From: CAWCAL01 sp963695075
Lineage (GTDB): Bacteria > Actinomycetota > Acidimicrobiia > Acidimicrobiales > CAWCAL01
Assembly: GCA_963695075.1 (NCBI GenBank)
Contig: CAVOFR010000005.1
Coordinates: forward strand, 372,001 to 436,000
Length of the DNA stretch: 64,000 nucleotides
Direction of reading: 5' to 3'
The notes under the pieces are model-generated. The model saw nothing but the letters and a program-made list of their open reading frames with translations. It did no database searches and had not been told where the DNA came from. Of this stretch, positions 8,431-17,440 are shown in pieces; position 1 is the first letter of the stretch; each line of letters starts with the position of its first letter. A program made the translations under genes and the position numbers.

Positions 8431-9096
8431 TCAGCGGAGGCCGGCTCGGAGGCTTTCGGCCATCGCTCCGCGCATGATCTGGCGCGTGATGGCGAAGGAG
8501 CCGCCGTCGAGGTCGCGGGCCAGCTCGGTGGCGAACTCGATGGCTCGGTTCCGGACGGCGTCGGGCTCGACGACCTCGTCCAGCCATCCGGCCCGCGCCG
8601 CTTCGTCGGGCCCGTAGATCTGCGCGAGTCCCACCGCTCGGGTGAAGGCCAGCGGGGTGAGCCGGTGGCGGGCCAGCTCGGTGGCGAAGGGCGGGACCGG
8701 CATGGAGATCCTGACCTCGTTGAGCCCGATCTTGAAGTCGCCCCGGGCTCCGACGCGGTAGTCGGGCGTGCACAGCAGGACCGCGCCCATGGCGAGGGCG
8801 TGTCCGGTCACCCCGAACACCACCGGGACCGGACAGGTGAAGATCTCCAGGGCCAGGCCGGCACCCTTGTTCATGAGATCGAGTGCGCCGTCGGTGCGCA
8901 TCACGTTCAGGTCGAAGCCGGCGCAGAACCGACCCTCCCGGCCGATGAGGGCGACCGCCCTGGTGGACCCGTCCCCGACGGGAGCGAAGGCCTCGAGCAG
9001 TCCGTCGACGACGTCGTGTGAGAGGGCGTTCGCCTTACCGTCGTCGACGTCGATCACGGTGACATCGCCTACGGCCGTGTAAGTGACGGAGCTCAT
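8431..9096 (-). CDS. Enoyl-CoA hydratase/isomerase (crotonase) family protein
   Basis: Crotonase-fold protein of 221 residues, somewhat short for the family (about 250-260). The first oxyanion-hole region GREGRFCAGFDLNVM and the second, GVTGHALAMGAVLLC, are recognisable. The usual second catalytic Glu position around RISMPVP is not obvious, so the reaction may be a non-hydratase one such as isomerisation, decarboxylation or thioester hydrolysis. The ATG at 9096 was chosen because the family begins right before the beta strand VTYTAVGDVTVIDVDD; the frame runs much further upstream but only as a shadow of lacZ. It faces lacZ divergently, with 30 bases between the starts. Confidence 0.85.
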   Translation of the reverse strand: MSSVTYTAVGDVTVIDVDDGKANALSHDVVDGLLEAFAPVGDGSTRAVALIGREGRFCAGFDLNVMRTDGALDLMNKGAGLALEIFTCPVPVVFGVTGHALAMGAVLLCTPDYRVGARGDFKIGLNEVRISMPVPPFATELARHRLTPLAFTRAVGLAQIYGPDEAARAGWLDEVVEPDAVRNRAIEFATELARDLDGGSFAITRQIMRGAMAESLRAGLR

Positions 9097-9126
9097 CCCG
9101 GAACCGTAGCCCGCTACGTTTGCCCC

Positions 9127-12100
9127 GTGAGCGCCTCCGATCCGCCGGACCTTCCGCCCCGGTTCTGGGTCGAACCCGAGCTGGTGGGCATCGGACGCCT
9201 GCCCTCCCGTCCTGGGCTGGCGGCCTTCCCCGATGCCGATGCCGCCCGCTCGGGGGATCGCTCCGCGTCGCCCTGGTTCCGGTCGCTCGACGGTCGATGG
9301 CGCTTCCGGCTGGCCGAGCGACCCGACGCCACCCCGCCAGGATGGAACGCTCCGAGCTTCGACGACGAGGACTGGTCGAGCGTCGACGTGCCCGGCAACT
9401 GGACGCTGCAAGGCGTCGGCGATCATCCCCACTACACGAATGTCGTGATGCCCTTCGAGGGCGAGCCGCCGGACGTGCCCGAGCGGAATCCGACCGGTCT
9501 GTACCGGACCGGCTTCCGGGTGCCCCGGGGCTGGAGCCGGCGGCGGACGATCCTCCACATCGGCGGCGCCGAATCGGTCGTGTCGGTCTGGGTCAACGGC
9601 AGCTTCGTCGGCATGGGAAAGGACTCGCGCCTGCCCAGCGAGTTCGACATCGGCCCGTGGTTGCGCTCCGGTCCGAACGTGCTCGCCCTCCAGGTCGTCC
9701 GCTGGTCGGATGCCAGCTGGATCGAGGATCAGGATCACTGGTGGATGGCCGGACTCCATCGCGAGGTGTTCCTCCGCTCCCAGCATCGGCCGGGCCTGGC
9801 GTCGGTCTCGGTGACCGCCGGGCTCGACGATCCCGACCCGTCGGCCCCTCGGCAGCGGGGAACGCTGCGGGTCGATGCCGAGGTGGACTTCGGCGGTTCG
9901 CCCGAGCCCGGCTGGACCGTCGTCTCACGAATCGAACGGTGGGATCGCTCGGCCCGGCCGTTGTTCGAGGGATCGGCCGACGTCAGCGTGCGGGACGACT
10001 CGTCGATGTTGGCCAGCGTGATCTCGTCTCACATCGATCCCGGGCCGGTGGCCGCTCTCAGCACCGACATCGACGACATCGCCCCCTGGTCGCACGAGTC
10101 GCCGACCCGCTACCGGGCCCTCGTGTCGCTGGTCGACCCCGAGGGCCGCGCGATCGAGGTCGTCCGCCAGCCGATCGGGTTCCGCTCGGTCGAGGTGCGG
10201 GACCGGCAACTGCTCGTCAACGGGGCACCGGTGTTGATCCACGGGGTCAACCGCCACGACCATCACCCCGAACGGGGCAAGGCGGTCACCGCCGACGACA
10301 TCCGCGCCGACCTCGTCACCATGAAAGCGCACAATCTCAATGCGGTTCGCACGGCCCACTACCCGAATGATCCCGTGCTCCTGGATCTCTGCGACGAGAT
10401 CGGGCTGTACGTCCTCGACGAGGCCAACGTCGAGTCACACGCTCGCCAGCAGAGTCTCTGTCACGACCGACGCTACGACCTGGCCGTCATCGATCGGGTG
10501 CGTCGCATGGTGTGCCGCGATCGGAATCACGCCTGCGTCATCGGCTGGTCGCTGGGCAACGAGGCCGGATACGGCGCGGCGCATGCTGCTGCAGCCGGAT
10601 GGGTTCGCCACGTCGACCCGTCCCGGTTCCTCCACTACGAGGGACCGTTCATGGCCGAGTTCGGGAGCTGGACCCCGGTGCCCCACACCGCCGGCGTCGC
10701 CGAGGATGTGACCGACATCGTGTGTCCGATGTACCCGTCGATCGACCAGATCAGGGCATGGGGCGAAGCGGCCGAAGACCAGCGCCCGCTGATCATGTGC
10801 GAGTACTCACACGCCATGGGCAACAGCAACGGCTCGCTGGCCGACTACTGGGAGGTCATCGAGACGACCGACGGTCTGCAGGGCGGCTTCATCTGGGATT
10901 GGAAGGACCAGGGTCTGCTCGAGCAGGGAGCGGACGGACGCTGGTTCTTCGCCTACGGCGGGCACTTCGGCGACGAACCCAATGACGCCGACTTCTGCAT
11001 CAACGGCCTGGTCGGACCCGACGGCGTCCCCCACCCGGCGATGGCCGAGGTGGCCTCGATCGGCAGGCCGGCCCGTGTCGCCCTCGCCTCGGCCCGACGG
11101 GGTCGCGTGGCGATCGATGTCACCAACCGGCGCTGGTTCCGGGATCTCGGCGACCTGGCCGCGAGCTGGGAACTGCTCGCCGACGGCCTTCGCGTGGCGG
11201 GCGGTCGCCTGGCGATGCCGAAGGTCGGTCCCGGGGCGACCGAGCGGGTCACGATCGATCCCGGTCTGGAGCTCCCGGCCGATGCCGGCGAGGTGCACCT
11301 CAACGTGCGGTTCCGCACCCGACGGGCCTCGGCCTGGGCCGCGAGGGGCCACGAGGTCGGTGTCGAGCAGCTGGAGCTCAGGTCGCGGTCGAGACCGGTG
11401 CCGCGGTCGAGCCGGGTGACCGAGGTAGCGGTCGAGGACGGGTCCGGGGCGGAGCGATCGATCCGGTCGGGCCGTATGACCGTGGTGGCCGACCTGGCCT
11501 CCGGGCGTCTCGACCGAGTCGACGTGGACGAGGTTCCATGGGTGCTGGCGGGGCCCGAGCTGTCCCTGTGGCGGGCGCCCACACAGAACGACGGGGTCAA
11601 GGTGGGTTGGATGGCGCCCGGCGTGGGCGGGTACGCGAAGTGGTTGTCGTGGGGCCTGGATCGCCTCGACCCGACCCTGGTCGATGCCGACCTCACCAGG
11701 CGATCGGCCGCTCGCGTCGTCCTGATCACGCACCACCGCATGGCGACGCTAGGTGGCGCCACGATCGATCACCGGCGGGTCGTCGCCGTCGGCACCGACG
11801 GCCTGACGTTCGACGAGACGGTGCAGATCCCCGACGAGTTCGACGACCTGCCCCGCGTCGGGACGGTGATGCGACTGGCACCTCGTCTCGCCTCACTCGA
11901 ATGGCTGGGGCTCGGCCCGCAGGAGACCTACCCGGATCGCCGGTCGGGTGCGACCGTCGGGCGGTGGCGGACCAGCGCGGCGGAACAGTTCGTGCCGTAC
12001 GTCGTACCCCAGGAGCACGGGGCGCACACCGAGACCCGGTGGGTGCGATTCGGCAGTCCGGCCGCGAGCCGGCTGGCCGTGTCCGGGGCCGAGCGGTTCT

Positions 12101-12312
12101 CGTTCACCGCGTCGCATCTCACCGCGGCCGACCTCACCGCAGCCGAGACGACCGCGCAGCTCGAACCGCGCGACGAGGTCGTCGTCCACGTCGACCACCG
12201 GACGCGGGGCCTCGGCACCGGCGCCTGCGGCCCCGACACTCTGCCCCGCTATCTCGTCCGGGGCGGCACCCACCACTGGCGCTGGACCCTGGGTCTGCAC
12301 GCCCGGGGCTGA
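9127..12312 (+). CDS. lacZ: Beta-galactosidase, glycoside hydrolase family 2
   Basis: A 1061-residue LacZ-type enzyme, matching the roughly 1020-residue family length, that hydrolyses terminal beta-galactosides. Domains in order are an N-terminal jelly roll (sugar-binding) domain, an Ig-like domain, a central TIM barrel starting near NRHDHHPERG, another Ig-like segment and the C-terminal beta-sandwich. The acid/base Glu479 lies in GWSLGNEAGYG and the nucleophile Glu559 in MCEYSHAMGNS. There is no signal peptide, so it acts in the cytoplasm, and no sugar transporter is adjacent. Its natural substrate may be a plant or algal galactoside rather than lactose. The GTG start lies 30 bases from the divergent crotonase. 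Confidence 0.96.
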   Translation: MSASDPPDLPPRFWVEPELVGIGRLPSRPGLAAFPDADAARSGDRSASPWFRSLDGRWRFRLAERPDATPPGWNAPSFDDEDWSSVDVPGNWTLQGVGDHPHYTNVVMPFEGEPPDVPERNPTGLYRTGFRVPRGWSRRRTILHIGGAESVVSVWVNGSFVGMGKDSRLPSEFDIGPWLRSGPNVLALQVVRWSDASWIEDQDHWWMAGLHREVFLRSQHRPGLASVSVTAGLDDPDPSAPRQRGTLRVDAEVDFGGSPEPGWTVVSRIERWDRSARPLFEGSADVSVRDDSSMLASVISSHIDPGPVAALSTDIDDIAPWSHESPTRYRALVSLVDPEGRAIEVVRQPIGFRSVEVRDRQLLVNGAPVLIHGVNRHDHHPERGKAVTADDIRADLVTMKAHNLNAVRTAHYPNDPVLLDLCDEIGLYVLDEANVESHARQQSLCHDRRYDLAVIDRVRRMVCRDRNHACVIGWSLGNEAGYGAAHAAAAGWVRHVDPSRFLHYEGPFMAEFGSWTPVPHTAGVAEDVTDIVCPMYPSIDQIRAWGEAAEDQRPLIMCEYSHAMGNSNGSLADYWEVIETTDGLQGGFIWDWKDQGLLEQGADGRWFFAYGGHFGDEPNDADFCINGLVGPDGVPHPAMAEVASIGRPARVALASARRGRVAIDVTNRRWFRDLGDLAASWELLADGLRVAGGRLAMPKVGPGATERVTIDPGLELPADAGEVHLNVRFRTRRASAWAARGHEVGVEQLELRSRSRPVPRSSRVTEVAVEDGSGAERSIRSGRMTVVADLASGRLDRVDVDEVPWVLAGPELSLWRAPTQNDGVKVGWMAPGVGGYAKWLSWGLDRLDPTLVDADLTRRSAARVVLITHHRMATLGGATIDHRRVVAVGTDGLTFDETVQIPDEFDDLPRVGTVMRLAPRLASLEWLGLGPQETYPDRRSGATVGRWRTSAAEQFVPYVVPQEHGAHTETRWVRFGSPAASRLAVSGAERFSFTASHLTAADLTAAETTAQLEPRDEVVVHVDHRTRGLGTGACGPDTLPRYLVRGGTHHWRWTLGLHARG

Positions 12313-12321
12313 GGGCTCGGC

Positions 12322-13359
12322 TCAGGCGGCCCGCATCGCGGCGGCCACCTCGGCCCAACGCTCGTAGATGTCGGGGTCGCTCTGATACTGGTGCGATGCC
12401 GTGTAGGACATGACGCGGACGTTCGGGGCCAGGTCGCGGTAGCGCTCGACCAGCTTGGGGCCGAGCTCGCTCCAGGTGCCCGACACGATGTAGTGATCGA
12501 GGACGTCATCGGTGATCAGGGCCGCCATGCCACCGAAATCTCCCCCGCGCTGCTTGGCGTGGAGCTGCTCGGAGAGACCCTCGAAGCCATGGAGCTCGAA
12601 GACCGCCGAGTAGGTGCGGGTCGACCCGTAGAAGCCGATCATGAATCGCGCATGTTCACGGGTGGCGGCCTGTTCCTCGTCGCTGTCGCCGACCGCGGTC
12701 ATGATCGGGCAGACGAGCGTCAGATCGTCGAGGGTGCGTCCGGCGGAGGCGGCGCCGGCTTCGAGCTCGGGACGCATGACCTCGGTGACGTAGCGGGGCG
12801 AGTGGAAGGGGTGCACGTGGACGCCATCACAGAGCTCCCCGGCCATGCGGGTCATCCAGGGCCGAACGGCCGAGATGTAGATGGGTGGGTCCGGGGCGCT
12901 GATCGGCCCTGGGGACCACTCGCGTGGGAGGAGCGAGAACTGGTAGTGCTCGCCGTCGAACTCGAGTCGCTCGTCGCCCCGGAACGCAGCGAAGATGTGG
13001 CGAAGGGCCTGGACGTACTCGCGCATTCTCGGACCCGGTGGGGCATAGGCCGACGAGTAGCGCCGTTCGATGTGGGCCTTGACCTGACTCCCGAGACCCA
13101 GGACGAAGTGACCATCGGTGGTCTCGGCCAGTTCCCAGGCGATCTTCGCCGTCACCATCGGGCTGCGCGGAAAGGCCACCGCGATGGCCGTACCGATGCC
13201 CAGCTCGGTCGTGGCCAGTGCGGCGGCGGCACAGGACAGATAGGCGGTGCGGCCGCTCTCGGTCAGCCAGAGCGTGCCGAATCCGGCGGTTTCGGCCTTG
13301 CGGGCGACGTCCTGCATGGACCGCAACGGCATCGCCATGGACATGACGTCGAGCTCCAC
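12322..13359 (-). CDS. F420-dependent luciferase-like (LLM) oxidoreductase
   Basis: A 345-residue bacterial-luciferase-fold TIM barrel. Typical features are GFGTLWLTESGRTAYLSCAA in the first strands, ATTELGIGTAIAVAFPRSP, and LAETTDGHFVLGLGSQVKAH. This subgroup in actinobacteria uses coenzyme F420 instead of FMN. The substrate is unknown; members act on secondary alcohols, enones or sugars. The GTG start is supported by a strong ribosome-binding site AGGAGGGG about eight bases upstream. The gene ends nine bases from lacZ, with which it converges. Confidence 0.9.
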   Translation of the reverse strand: MELDVMSMAMPLRSMQDVARKAETAGFGTLWLTESGRTAYLSCAAAALATTELGIGTAIAVAFPRSPMVTAKIAWELAETTDGHFVLGLGSQVKAHIERRYSSAYAPPGPRMREYVQALRHIFAAFRGDERLEFDGEHYQFSLLPREWSPGPISAPDPPIYISAVRPWMTRMAGELCDGVHVHPFHSPRYVTEVMRPELEAGAASAGRTLDDLTLVCPIMTAVGDSDEEQAATREHARFMIGFYGSTRTYSAVFELHGFEGLSEQLHAKQRGGDFGGMAALITDDVLDHYIVSGTWSELGPKLVERYRDLAPNVRVMSYTASHQYQSDPDIYERWAEVAAAMRAA

Positions 13360-13435
13360 GTCGCCCCTCCTCGATCGATTCCGGTCGAGTCTGGCTCAGG
13401 GTGGTGGAGACGAGCGAGTCGTTCTCCCGGCCGGG

Positions 13436-13987
13436 TCAGCCGGTGAGGACGTCGACGAAGTCCCCGACCCGCGCCCAGCGCGCAGCGTCCTGGAACAGGG
13501 TCGAACCGTCGGCGAATCGGATGGCCAGGGTGGTGGTGAGGAGCTGCCGCTGGTATCCGACCGCGGTGATCTGATGCCGACCGTACCGGACCAGTCGTTG
13601 ACGGGGTCGACCGGTGAGTGGCGAGCGGGTGTGCACATCGAGTGCGTCGTCGCTGACTACGAGCATCATGTGGCCGTGGGGGAACTCGTCGGCCAGCATG
13701 CCGCTCCTCCGGCCGCTGAGGCTCATGACGCCGATACCGGCGAGGCAGCCGATCATGGCGCCTAGAGCGGTGCCGGCCAGCGCGCTGCCCCAGCCTCCCC
13801 AACGCAGGGAGAACGCGTCATAGCCGACCATGCTGCCGATCGTGGCTGCGATGGCCGCCAGCGCGACAGCGTGCCGTGGGAGGGTGGACAGGGTCGCGAG
13901 CGGGCGAGCGGTGGGTTCGGACGTCGGGCGCGCGGGTGCGCCGATGTCGTCGGGACTCACCGGGAGGGAGGTGGGAGTGGAGGACAC
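13436..13987 (-). CDS. Unrecognised membrane protein with two N-terminal-half helices
   Basis: A 183-residue protein of no family I recognise. After about 37 polar, proline-rich residues come two hydrophobic segments (about 39-56, HAVALAAIAATIGSMVGY, and 67-90, GSALAGTALGAMIGCLAGIG). The last 90 residues are soluble and beta-rich (HMMLVVSDDALDVHTRSP and LLTTTLAIRFADGSTLF), suggestive of a PH-like or small cytoplasmic domain. The second helix is rich in small residues, of a GxxxG-like type. It converges with nothing; its neighbours are the F420 oxidoreductase downstream and the divergent N-demethylase-like gene at 14105. Confidence 0.75.
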   Translation of the reverse strand: MSSTPTSLPVSPDDIGAPARPTSEPTARPLATLSTLPRHAVALAAIAATIGSMVGYDAFSLRWGGWGSALAGTALGAMIGCLAGIGVMSLSGRRSGMLADEFPHGHMMLVVSDDALDVHTRSPLTGRPRQRLVRYGRHQITAVGYQRQLLTTTLAIRFADGSTLFQDAARWARVGDFVDVLTG

Positions 13988-14104
13988 GAGATCCCTGTCT
14001 GGACGCGGCCGCCCGGCGGACGGGCACGGTGCCTATCGGCGGTCCGTGTCGACGGCTGAAGCGTTGGGTCCCCACCGGTCGGGGTTTCCGGTCAGGATGA
14101 TGCG

Positions 14105-14968
14105 GTGAGATGTGGCGCCGAGCTCGTCGACGAGCTGGAGTTTCCCGTACGCCCGCCGTGGCATCGCATGGGTTTGGCTCGGGTGTCCGAGGATTCGTGG
14201 CTTCCGCCGGTGGGTGATCCCGGTCCGGTGCTTCGGGCGAAGTGGCGGTTGCTCGGTTGGGTGCCCGAAGAGGTCGTCGTGGTAGGTGGTGCGCAACGGA
14301 GCACCCTCGATCGCGTGGCCGGTGTGCTCGCACCTCATCGGCTGGATGGAAGTCCGTCTCCGATGAGCGACGCGGCGAGGGCGGATCTCCTGTCCACGGT
14401 GCCGAACGGGGCAGCTCGGTTCGTCTCCGCCGTCATGGGCCTGGTCGACGATGTCTGTGTGATGCAGCGACGGGGCGATACCCACGAGTTGGTGGCCGGA
14501 GCCGCTTTCTTCCCGAGTCGCTGGAGTCTGCGGGAGAAGGTCGAAGGCTCGGTCCGGGCCATCCACGGCCCGGTACCGGACGACGGAACGGACATGGCGG
14601 GCCGGGCGGGACGGTTCATGGCCCGGATCGCGCCGGGCGACATCTGGGGGCGGACCAACTGGACCATCCACGACCGTCCGGTCCGCTGGGCCCCGCGCCC
14701 TCCGATCGAGCCGAGGGATCTCGGCGGGCAGGATCCACCCCGGCTGTGGTTGCGCAGCGAGGGCCAGACGCTGCGAGCCCTGGACGAGCGGGTGCTGATC
14801 TTCACGATTCGGACTCGCCTCGCGCCGGTCTCGGTGTTCGCCGATCGACCTGCGGCGGCCCATGCGCTCCGAACCCACGTCGAGCTGATGCCGGGCGAAC
14901 TGGCCGCCGAGAAGATCCACCCGGCTCAGAGAGGGTCACTCATCGAGTACCTGTCCCGCTGCACCTGA
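14105..14968 (+). CDS. Heme-dependent oxidative N-demethylase family protein (DUF3445)
   Basis: A 287-residue protein with the hallmarks of the HODM/DUF3445 family, whose characterised member oxidatively demethylates dimethylamine using heme. Conserved features are DDVCVMQRRG, the sequence WSLREKVEGSVRAIHGPVP around residues 140-158, NWTIHDRP, and the C-terminal block LRSEGQTLRAL followed by LIFTIRT. The family's usual ER at ERQTL is EG here. The assignment rests on motif memory rather than a search. The GTG start is the only good one. The stop codon TGA forms part of the palindrome at 14965-15004, shared with the convergent glycosylase. Confidence 0.78.
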   Translation: MRCGAELVDELEFPVRPPWHRMGLARVSEDSWLPPVGDPGPVLRAKWRLLGWVPEEVVVVGGAQRSTLDRVAGVLAPHRLDGSPSPMSDAARADLLSTVPNGAARFVSAVMGLVDDVCVMQRRGDTHELVAGAAFFPSRWSLREKVEGSVRAIHGPVPDDGTDMAGRAGRFMARIAPGDIWGRTNWTIHDRPVRWAPRPPIEPRDLGGQDPPRLWLRSEGQTLRALDERVLIFTIRTRLAPVSVFADRPAAAHALRTHVELMPGELAAEKIHPAQRGSLIEYLSRCT

Positions 14969-15004
14969 GTGCGTTGTAGGGGGACAGACCCCGAACGCAC
15001 TCAG
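14965..15004. repeat. Palindrome, GTGCGTT family, copy 1; carries both stop codons
   Basis: Outer arms CTGAGTGCGTT (14965-14975) and AACGCACTCAG (14994-15004) are perfect inverted copies. An inner GGGG-ACAGA-CCCC forms the hairpin tip. The TGA in the left arm is the stop of the gene at 14105, and the TCA in the right arm is the stop of the minus-strand glycosylase. It is probably a bidirectional terminator. Confidence 0.9.
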
Positions 15005-15918
15005 AGGTGGTCGATGGAGTGGAACGCGAGCCGGGGCCCGTACCTGGGTGCCTTCGCCCCCGAGAGCTTCAGTATTCGCTGGGCTCGGGCCCGATGGCCT
15101 TCGTAGGGCTCGAGCAGCTCGAGCATCCGGGTGTCGTCGCCGCGCGGTTCACCCGCCAGCGCCCAGGTCACCGTGTTGGGCAGATGGAAGTCGCCGACCA
15201 TCACCGCGTCGGGGTCACCCAGAGCCATCGCTCGAACGTAGGCCGACGTCCATGGACCCAGGCCGGGGATGGAATGGATCACGCGGTCCACGCGCGTGGA
15301 CACGACCGCCAGCCCGTCCGTATCACCGCCGAGCGTGCCATCGCTCTCGATCCGCGCCGCCATACGGGCAGCCCGGAGCAGGACCGTCGCCCGCCTGCGT
15401 TCGACCCCCACCTGGTGAAACGCCGCATAACCGAGCTCACCGAAGCGTTCCGGCGAAGGGAGGAGCACGAGGTCGGTCGGGCCGGGAGCAGGGTCCCCGA
15501 ACCGACTCAGGATGCCTCGCCAAGACCGGCGCGCCATCTGCGTCTGTACCTTCTGTCCGAGGACGGCCGGCACGATCGCTTCGAAGATCCGCCCGGTGCG
15601 GGCGAATCGGTACACGCCCCGCCTGCGTATCGCGGTGGCGAGCACGTCGTGGTGCGCGGTGAACCCGGAGATGTCGTCCGCTGCTCCGGCGACGGCCGGA
15701 GCCTGTTGCTGCATCCAGTCGCCGCCGGGACCCCAGGCTTCGCTCTCGACCCGGTCGGCCGCGGTCCGCGACATGCGGAGTGTTCCCGGTCCGTCCGGCG
15801 TCCGGCTGGCCCACCACACTTCGTCGGGCTTCACCACCCGCGCCGCCTCCTTCAGTCCTCCGACCGTGCGCCGCAGGTCGACCGACGCTGGGATGGCGAA
15901 GCGATGGCGTGGTGGCAC
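15001..15918 (-). CDS. AlkA-like DNA-3-methyladenine glycosylase family protein
   Basis: A 305-residue helix-hairpin-helix base-excision glycosylase of the AlkA/Ogg1 superfamily, which removes damaged purines from DNA. The hairpin and catalytic region are IPGLGPWTSAYVRAMALG followed by DAVMVGDFHLPN (about 219-249). The Asp in VGD-F is the family catalytic acid. The region around residues 113-130 (EAIVPAVLGQKVQTQMAR) matches the pre-HhH helix that carries Q-x-I/V in relatives. The protein lacks a methyltransferase/Ada fusion. It ends inside the palindrome shared with the gene at 14105. Confidence 0.87.
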   Translation of the reverse strand: MPPRHRFAIPASVDLRRTVGGLKEAARVVKPDEVWWASRTPDGPGTLRMSRTAADRVESEAWGPGGDWMQQQAPAVAGAADDISGFTAHHDVLATAIRRRGVYRFARTGRIFEAIVPAVLGQKVQTQMARRSWRGILSRFGDPAPGPTDLVLLPSPERFGELGYAAFHQVGVERRRATVLLRAARMAARIESDGTLGGDTDGLAVVSTRVDRVIHSIPGLGPWTSAYVRAMALGDPDAVMVGDFHLPNTVTWALAGEPRGDDTRMLELLEPYEGHRARAQRILKLSGAKAPRYGPRLAFHSIDHL

Positions 15919-15996
15919 GCCCCGACGCTACCGGTGACGGGCAGGCGGTCCCGGCTTGGATGCCGATACCGTGAGGGCGCCCCAGGGGAGGTTCCG

Positions 15997-17403
15997 ATGA
16001 CCAACACCGATGCAACCGCCGGCACCAGCGCCGCCTACGCGGAACTGGTCGACTCGCTTCGTACGACGTTCCGGTCGGGACGGACCAGGTCCGTCGATTG
16101 GCGGAAGGACCAGCTGCGCGGTCTGATCCGACTCCTGACCGACAACGGCCCGGAGCTCGAGCGGGCCCTGGCCGAGGATCTCGGTCGGCCGCCCGTCGAG
16201 GCTCACGCCGCCGACATCGGGATCACCGTTCTCGAGATCAAGCACCTGCTGAAGAACCTCGACTCGTGGGTTCGCCCCGATCGTCGCCGACTTCCGCTCA
16301 CATCCATGCCGGGTCGAGCCCGCGTCGTGTCCGAGCCCCTCGGCGTGGCATTCGTCATCTCCCCCTGGAACTACCCGATCCAGCTGCTGCTCAGTCCGAT
16401 GGCCGCCGCGATCTCGGCCGGCAACGCGGTCGTCGGCAAACCGAGCGAGTTGGCTCCGGCGTGCTCGGCCGCCATGGCTCGCCTGGTCCCGCAGTACGTC
16501 GACGACGACGCGATCGTCGTCGTAGAGGGCGCGGTACCCGAGACCACGGCGCTGCTCGAGCAGAAGTTCGATCACATCTTCTTCACCGGCAGCACCCGTG
16601 TGGGCGGCGTGGTGATGGAGGCGGCTGCCAAGAGTCTCACACCGGTGGTGCTCGAGTTGGGCGGCAAGAGCCCCACCATCGTCACGGCCGACGCCGATCT
16701 CGACGTCGCGGCCCGACGCATCATGTGGGCCAAGTTCCTGAACGCCGGCCAGACCTGCATCGCCCCCGACTACGTGCTGGTCGAGCGGTCGGTCCAGGAC
16801 GCCCTGGTCGACCGGATGGCCGAGATGCTGCAGGAGTTCTACGGCGGCAACGCGCGCCACAGCTCGAGCTTCGGACGCATCATCTCCGATCGTCATCTCC
16901 AGCGCTTGAAGGACCTGATCCACACGTCAGGCGGCACCGTGGCGGTGGGTGGCGACAGCGACGACGACGATCGCTACCTCGCTCCGACGATCATCGTCGA
17001 GCCCGACCTCGAGGCTCAGGTGATGCAGGAGGAGATCTTCGGTCCCGTGTTGCCGGTCATCGCCGTCGACGACCTCGACGAGGCTCTCGGGTTCGTCAAC
17101 GACCGGCCCAAGCCCCTGGCGCTCTACCTCTTCTCGTCGTCCGATGCGGCGGCCGAGCGCGTCGAGAACGAGACCAGCTCGGGCGGCGTGTGCATCAATC
17201 ACGCGGTCGTGCAGATCCAGCCCAACAATCTGCCCTTCGGTGGTGTTGGACCCAGCGGCATGGGGGCCTATCACGGCAAGGCCGGATTCGACTCGTTCAG
17301 CCACCGCAAGCCGGTCGTCACCAAGCCGACCCGACCCGATCCCAAGCTGCTGTACCCGCCGTACACCAGTCTCAAGGAGAGGATCATCCGCAAGGCACTG
17401 TGA
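15997..17403 (+). CDS. Aldehyde dehydrogenase, class-3-like
   Basis: NAD(P)-dependent aldehyde dehydrogenase of 468 residues, oxidising an aldehyde to its acid. The short length and C-terminal helical tail (PPYTSLKERIIRKAL) fit the class 3/fatty-aldehyde or coniferyl-aldehyde subgroup. General-base Glu220 is in VVLELGGKS and the nucleophile Cys254 in NAGQTCIAPD, the 34-residue spacing typical of that class. Cofactor-binding and fold motifs include FVISPWNYP and LPFGGVGPSGMG. The ATG is preceded by GGGGAGG at a good distance. It may pair with the wax-ester or fatty-acid enzymes nearby, but the substrate is not certain. Confidence 0.93.
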   Translation: MTNTDATAGTSAAYAELVDSLRTTFRSGRTRSVDWRKDQLRGLIRLLTDNGPELERALAEDLGRPPVEAHAADIGITVLEIKHLLKNLDSWVRPDRRRLPLTSMPGRARVVSEPLGVAFVISPWNYPIQLLLSPMAAAISAGNAVVGKPSELAPACSAAMARLVPQYVDDDAIVVVEGAVPETTALLEQKFDHIFFTGSTRVGGVVMEAAAKSLTPVVLELGGKSPTIVTADADLDVAARRIMWAKFLNAGQTCIAPDYVLVERSVQDALVDRMAEMLQEFYGGNARHSSSFGRIISDRHLQRLKDLIHTSGGTVAVGGDSDDDDRYLAPTIIVEPDLEAQVMQEEIFGPVLPVIAVDDLDEALGFVNDRPKPLALYLFSSSDAAAERVENETSSGGVCINHAVVQIQPNNLPFGGVGPSGMGAYHGKAGFDSFSHRKPVVTKPTRPDPKLLYPPYTSLKERIIRKAL

Positions 17404-17440
17404 CCGTTCCGCCGTCGGTCGAGCCGTAGGAGTCCAGCGG

